In this document: positions 58,083-64,000 of the stretch, piece after piece
How positions within the stretch are numbered: position 1 is the stretch's first letter
Layout of the letters: each line of letters starts with the position of its first letter
NCBI GenBank assembly: GCA_023853785.1
Contig: JAJIRX010000033.1
Location: 124,001-188,000, forward strand
Direction: 5' to 3'
Length of the DNA: 64,000 nucleotides
DNA from: Psilocybe azurescens
Lineage: Eukaryota > Basidiomycota > Agaricomycetes > Agaricales > Agrocybaceae
Program-made: the position numbers and the translations under genes
Notes under the pieces: model-generated
Told to the model about the DNA's origin: nothing
Database searches by the model: none
The model's input: only the letters and a program-made list of their open reading frames with translations

Positions 58083-60863
58083 ATCATTCATTTCTTGCCC
58101 CATCTACCACTTATTATTTTGTAGCTTGTTGTTCTGTACAATTTCTTTCGCCACATGTGGTGAGAGGCTAGTTCGGCGGAAGCAGTTGAAGGCCAACAAA
58201 TTGTCATTGAACCCCATACCATCCAAGTTTGCCACCCCAGGATTCCCTGCACTAACAGATCATCCCATGCAATTAACACTCCTAAGAAAGAAAGAAGAAA
58301 GTCAGCGGTGATAAACAACATGCATGCCAGAGACATGTCGGTAATATGTATGCAAACAAGATAGCCCCGGACATCTCAATATTAATATAAAGCATGTAGT
58401 GTCAGGAAATGGAATTGACAGTGCAAATTCCAGGGAAATTATGGCAGCATTTTCCGGAAGTCATTTGTCCTGTGACAACACAGCTCCTGGCTCATTTTAT
58501 TATCCCTGCCTTCTTATAGCTTGCATATTTATTTGTAGAGCGATGTTAGATATTTAGTCCACATATAGAGATGTCTACGTGACTTCAGGAGCATGTGGTT
58601 TGTACATTAGATTTGTAAAGTATGCATACTTAATTTGGACGGACCTCGGACGTCGCTGGAACGTACTCTTTCTATGACAGGTGTAGTTCTATATTTAAGT
58701 CAGAACAGTGTAGAAGATCTTTTAACAAAACACGCAGTAAGCCACAGACAATCTTTTTCTGCATTGACTTTAAATATTCATTGGACCAACTTTGAACCGG
58801 CACTACAAGATATAATGTGAGTTTACTATATGACTATGGAAAGAAATGACTGTCATCATCATCTATGCTTCTGCAATGCTTAGATACAGCTTGCCTGCCT
58901 TCACTTTCAACCCTCAAAACAAAACAAGTTGAGCAAATGATACATACATTATCTGTAATGTATTGTGGTGTCTTGAGTCAAGCTATATCCTGTAATTGTG
59001 GTATATACGTAATTAAAAGCACACAAATATTAAGTATTCATGCACATGCTTTATATGCTCTCTTCCTGCAGGAGGCTAGCGCGTCCTCCTAATTTGAATA
59101 GAAATGGGCCCAAAGCGCGTCGCTTCGCTGAGAGCATCACACGACTAGTCCGCACCATAATTCCCACTGTAAAAACCGCCGGCATTTATGTACCCCGTCA
59201 ATTCCAATTCCGAAACTTATTTTTTGTTTCATAAGCGAGAACAGCACAGAACCAAGCAAAAAGAGAGGATAAGAGGGTACTCTGGGCCTTCATAATCTCA
59301 AATACTTTGTTTTTAAGACTTTCAAGAGATCGAGGGTCGCGTGGAGGTTATGGAGTTAACGGCGAATTATTAATTGCACTTTGCAAAAAAAAAACGTTGT
59401 ATCGCGCGACAGGCTTGGTGCGGAGATGTTCAATGTTATGTGAGGTTTAAATTAGAAGCAGAAGCAGTGTGACTATGCTTGGACATGACGATCTGCAGTT
59501 TAAAAGTTGGCTCGTGTGTCATGGCAGTTACCTCAAAAACGTTCAGACAACTCACATCCGATGCGCCCGTGTGAAGCAGAAAATTATGGCCAAGGTTCTC
59601 ACGTGGCATCCGGAAGCGCTGCTTACTTCGTGGCGCTTCACAAGGCAGAAGAATATATACCGTTGAGCGCAATTGGCCATGTGTATCCTGGAACCCGAGT
59701 CCGTGGGGGTGGTGAGGATGTGGATGATCCTTGGTGCGCCTACAAGTTGGGAAGTAAGAATTATATGGGATGAATTAATGAGCAGATACGCGTACATACT
59801 TATGGACATACTTATCTATCGTGTAGTAAATGACATGGGGCGCTCAACACGTGTGACGTTGGCAGGCATCCGCTGTCTACATATTCCGCGCCGCCTGTGC
59901 CCGCCGGTAACCACGCTCAGTCTCAGGCATTATGCTTCGATACAGTGCAAGACACAGACGTCCTCGGATTACTTCAAAGTTATTGTGCGGGTATCTTTGC
60001 CCATGCATGTTGGGGGCCCGCATAAGTGAGTTCTTATGTTAAGTACAAGATCGGAAGCAGAATATAGGGGGCTCGAGCGGCCGGAGAACATTTCGAGTGA
60101 CAGGCGGGTGACTTGAACTGCTGGTCGGAATGTATTGTACGTTATGTGATGTTTCTTGAGCGAATGCTTGCAGTGCTTAGTACAGCCTGAGAAAGGGGCC
60201 CGAGTTGAACGAGGCCTTTATAATCTTATTGCCTGCGGATCACGATAAATCAAAGCCACTGGTGAATGCGACACAGCGCCTTGTTTACCCTTATTTTGTC
60301 ATTAGGCATGGATCCTAAACCACTGCTCATTTTTATGTCACCTATCAAGTACATACTGAGTTATCTAAGTTATCTTATGTGCCACATCAGGAAAGCAGGA
60401 CAAATCCTATTTAGCAATACGACGTTTACAAACCTGTCACATCATTATAACACGCAGATATCAGCTCATAACCATATATCTATGACATATAATATTATTT
60501 TTGTAATATAAAGTAAATATAATATGATAAGTACATTATAACTAGATTGCAAGGTCATGTAAGATGTTAAACGGTTTATAGATTGGGTACAATATTGTTT
60601 CTGTAACGTAAAGCAAATATAATATGGCAAAGACAATATAATTAGATTGTAAAGTGGCTGCCAGGTTCACCAAAAAAATCATAATATGCATGTCAGATGT
60701 TAGACAATTTATAACTCATCATCGTCCTTCAGCAGGGTTGTACGCAGGATATGAGATGGGCACAATATGGCATACAAATTATATTTAATTATCATAGTGA
60801 AATATCCTTGACATAGGCGTAAAATTTCCAAGTGAGCCGGGTGTGTAGGTCAACATAAATAGC
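58083..60863. other. Intergenic, 2.8 kb, no recognised gene
   Basis: Short frames occur at 58635-58820 (+), 58865-59092 (+) and 59673-60029 (+), without family resemblance. 60400-60800 is AT-rich with repeated AATATAATATG-like words. Confidence 0.4.
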
Positions 60864-63800
60864 CTACAGTGAGGCGTAGCCATAATCCTCTTCTCCTTCC
60901 TCTTCCTCATCACCACTGCAACCAAAATCATGGACCTCATCCCCATCGCTTTGGTCCCCACCTTCATCATCATCATCATTATCTTCATCGTTGTCGTCTT
61001 CGTCATCTTCTTCGTCATCATCGTCGTTGTCGTCTTCATTTCCTTCCAGTTCCAGATCCTCATTCATGGCGCTACAGGGGTCATCTTCGTCATCCTCTTC
61101 TTCCACTTCCATTTCCTCAGAGCTTGGGTCAATGGAATCAAATCCGGTACTTCCTGCTGAGGGGTATTCTTCAAATGACCGATGCCACCACCAAAGTAAC
61201 GCATAATCATATCTCGATCAACAAAACTGAGAGTATTCAGCTGTTAGTAATACATCAAAGCAGGGACCACCTGACGTCCACTCACATGTTTATGTAGAAG
61301 TTTAACAAGTCTTCTTTATTGTCAGAATCAAGGCATCGAGCAATGCTACAGGGCCAAGGAAGGAGATCAGGACTCCGACCAGCTTCAAAGGCCGGAATCA
61401 AGTGACAACCGCGCACTACAATAGCAGGATCAACAAAACTGAAAGCAAATTCATCTGTGGATTCTACAAAGCCAATTTTGGGTAGGCGTGCTCGACGAAA
61501 TCCTGAACGATAGCCGGTTTCCTCGCCAAACCAACGGACCCAAAGAAAATCCATGCGTTTGACGGTTTTGGCATCAGGAATCACTGGATTCTCAGCCCAA
61601 ACGTTGGCATGGTAGACTCCAATGACTCTCGCATACCAGTAGGGTTCAGCACCTTCCTCGTTAATAGGAGAGCGCAGCATAATATCTGGGTGTGAATGAG
61701 GGCGGACAGTGTCCCACTGCCGCTGTAAGTCGTAGCTAGTGTAATAGATGCGGCATGTCTGAACAGAATAAATCTTGTTTCCGACAAAGCGTATGGAGTT
61801 GCGATCTAAATCCGTGAATTCTTCGTGCATGTCGGCATCAAATTCACGGCCGGTTAGTCGTCCTAATAAATGATCTTGAAGCTTCGGTAAAAATTTCTTC
61901 AAAGTCTCAGTAAGTCCATGAGTTATAAATCACAAAAGCGTTAATCGAGAAAACGTACATGATAAGCAGGGTCGCTCCTGTTATTGCGCAGGGTGCCACG
62001 GATATCCTGAGGGTGACTTTTAGACGGAGAGATATAGTATCTCAGCTCTGGGTCACCATCCGGTTGGTTGTTGACGTGACCTGTTGTTTTCTGCTTGGTA
62101 TGGCCGTGAAGCCGCTTCATATCAAAGGCCAAACGAGCACGTTCAAGCCTTTTATAACGCTTAGCAATTTGGCGCTCGGCATTGCGCTTGTTTGTCGATC
62201 CATACATGCGCTTAACGACTTTATGAGCAAGTTCACCCTGTTGATTAAAAAGTAAGAATAAATAAAATACATAGAGAGAAATTACTGACGACTTGGGTTG
62301 AAAACCCATCCGTTCCACCAAAAGGCGGATAGCACGAACGTAGTCTCCGAGCGCATGCCATTTGTAAGTGAAGAGATTCAGGGTTTTGGATTTCTTGCTG
62401 GATGTATTACCTGCCACAGCTTTCTCCTTCCCCTTGCCAGACATCTGGCGCCTCTGTCGTGCCCCTGCTTCCTTTGGGAGTTCGACTGTCGCAAAAGCGG
62501 ACTGTGTGGTGTCCCTAAACTTCCGTGTTAACTTCCCAAGCTCCGTTGTAACCTGTTCAAGATGCTGTAGAGTACTCGGTATGTAGTCGAAGTTTTGCAA
62601 ACGCATGCCATTCTGCTGTTCGGTATAAGAGCGTCATGAGGATTGAATTATATGGCTCTTGCAAAAGTCCTTCAAACACTGGAATACTGCACTAAAGAAC
62701 AAGTTAGTACTCAACATTTTCTTCTTTCATGCCAGAATTGCTGGTCTTACCTGTAATAGGTCCTCAAAATCGCGCGCTGCGAAGTTTCTTCATCTCTGAG
62801 GCATTTGTTGCAAATCGTCTGATTGTACTTGACCCAAACGTTGGTACACCCCGAAACCTTGTCGATGCGGAAAAGTTTATTAGTTTTCAATAGATAAAAA
62901 TGCTGGAGTGGGCGTACCGTTGATCCAGCTTAGCAACCAAACTGCCGTCAGGGGCAACAGCATACAGAATTCGAATTAAGTGGGTAAAGAGCGCTTTCCA
63001 GACACCCAACTCAAACTCGTGCAAAGATCAACAACAAGCATCCGCGGGATGTCAAAATCGCAGCCAATTTTATCAATAAAGGCATTCTAAGACCAAAACA
63101 TGAAGCTCGAATAAATGAATATCAGGGAACTTGACTCACCAGTGTTGGGACAGAAGAAGTCGCCTTGAGGAGCCGATTGACAGCGGTACCGGCGATGGCC
63201 ACTGCAGACTTGTAGATGGCATTCCGAGCAATTTGAACGCTGTCTAAAAGGTATTTACGAGCCATTGTAAGTCGAGATTTAATGTCATTCTTTGTGCCCA
63301 TCTGGTCAAATTTTGATTTCGGAACGAGACACCGAGGGCACGGGCAAAGGCCTTTGTCTCGTATGGTGGCAAGCAAAACTCTGTCAAAAGGATTGATTAA
63401 CTCAACAGTTCGTTGAAAGAAAGGAATCCACTTACTTCTCAGGATAATCTGCAGAATATGTAAAGAATCGGGGTATACCCGGCGCAAAATACCGTCAGCG
63501 CGATTTGACTACCATTCCATATTTATATGCATGAACGAAATCTGCGTCTAGTAAAAATTTCCAGACACCATGCATAAGCTCTCGTCGGCAATGCGTTGTG
63601 AGGTCTTTTTTGCGTGCCCCATTTACTGCAGAAAGAGGCGGCAAAGTCCTGGAATGAATCAGGAAGAGAAGGAATATATGCGATGTGCTGGCAAGCACCC
63701 GAGTTTAGCTGTCCACGAATGTATTTCAAACATTCCCAAAAGTAGATAGATTGGCCAGAGCTTTGCGGTACCAAAGTTTGCAAGGTGAGTGCTGTCAGAC

Positions 63801-63958
63801 CAGAACATGAGGGCAGCTACGACCTTCTCTAGCTTGCAATCCGGCTCATCAGGAGGAAGAGGAGCACGCTGCACGTTGTCATTTTCTTCAATGAAAACAT
63901 CCGAGTTGTAGACCTCAGAGAATACCCGTTCTTCTTCACCACTTGGAGACCTATGCAA
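60864..63958 (-). CDS. Plavaka/CMC-like transposase gene, N-terminal part beyond right edge
   Basis: From the right edge leftward the exons read LEKVVAALMFWSDSTHLANF then GTAKLWPIYL, YIRGQLNSGACQHIAYIPSL, HCRRELMHGVWKFLLDADFV and VLLATIRDKGLCPCPRCLVP. They continue KYLLDSVQIARNAIYKSAVA, TLQHLEQVTTELGKLTRKFR, LNLFTYKWHALGDYVRAIRL, GELAHKVVKRMYGSTNKRNA, FLPKLQDHLLGRLTGREFDA, DFLWVRWFGEETGYRSGFRR and DPAIVVRGCHLIPAF. It ends with an Asp/Glu-rich tail stopping in GYASL at about 60866. The SD.THL..FG.A.LWP.Y and CPCPRCL segments and the GELAHK...TNKR block belong to a large mushroom transposon family that I place with Plavaka/CMC. Frame changes appear near 61173-61175 and 63606-63611, each in a homopolymer. 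Confidence 0.65.
60884..61060 (-). repeat. Asp/Glu-encoding low-complexity tract
   Basis: GAT/GAA/GAC codons in near-continuous series encode the acidic tail of the Plavaka-like gene. On the opposite strand the same DNA gives spurious open frames of Ser, His or Ile/Val runs. Confidence 0.85.
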
Positions 63959-64000
63959 TAATTTGAAAGGCGAGAAATGGAAGTGGGAAGCAAGGGGCGA

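Noticed and set aside
58865..59092. Frame with SCNCGIYVIKS resembling part of a Ulp1-type protease
   Set aside because: Only one weak motif, no catalytic His or Asp context around it.
60869..61297. Open frames on the + strand rich in Ser, His or Ile/Val
   Set aside because: They are the antisense of the Asp/Glu-rich tail of the Plavaka-like gene.

Overview
The window looks like nuclear DNA of a filamentous basidiomycete, most likely a mushroom-forming Agaricomycete. Genes are compact and broken by many introns of about 40-60 bp with GT...AG ends. Families typical of that class are present: a lineage-type seven-helix membrane protein, an F-box-like protein, a TPR-CHAT protein, and KDZ, Plavaka-like, hAT and copia transposons. 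It is not bacterial or mitochondrial.

Region 1 (1-23.7 kb) is ordinary gene space. In order it holds a secreted serine carboxypeptidase (-), a tRNA-Asn-like gene (+), a DUR3-type urea symporter (-), a 7TM-like membrane protein (+), a small nucleolar-type basic protein (+), an MFS monocarboxylate-type transporter (+), EB1 (-), an F-box-like protein (+), a Glo3-type ArfGAP (+), a GNAT acetyltransferase (+) and a UBC1-type E2 with UBA domain (+). The genes share no evident pathway; they are housekeeping (EB1, ArfGAP, E2) or nutrient uptake (DUR3, MFS, carboxypeptidase).

Region 2 (26.2-36.5 kb) is a repeat island. A complete but dead hAT element has an 8-bp target duplication and 11-bp inverted repeats. 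A 1.25-kb solo-LTR-like repeat sits inside its transposase gene. Next come a decayed TPR-CHAT (caspase-like) gene and the 3' part of a copia polyprotein. This island is strongly depleted in CpG and carries C-to-T stop codons.

Region 3 (36.5-50.4 kb) is a 13,877-bp KDZ-class DNA transposon, complete from end to end. It has about 131-bp inverted terminal repeats and a 7-bp target duplication (AGCTATA), and it was inserted into the copia gene. Removing the element and one copy of the duplication restores the copia reading frame. The element carries a CxC2-KDZ transposase and several companion genes, one with a Gal4-type Zn2Cys6 cluster. It is CpG-rich and studded with roughly fifty copies of a palindrome CGGNNCCG, in coding and non-coding DNA and in several reading frames. 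This is the most unusual feature of the window.

Region 4 (50.4-64 kb) holds GAACC-rich repeat DNA, a GC-rich block with a broken coiled-coil frame, an intact prolyl-4-hydroxylase-like 2OG-Fe(II) oxygenase (-), a second copy of the solo-LTR-like repeat, and a Plavaka/CMC-like transposase gene that leaves the right edge.

A caution on sequence quality: several unrelated genes, including the conserved ArfGAP and GNAT genes, show apparent single-base gaps, each in or next to a homopolymer run. Either many genes here are decaying or the consensus under-calls homopolymers, so pseudogene calls that rest only on such shifts are provisional. Exon limits are read by eye from splice signals and protein similarity remembered from families; no alignment was run.
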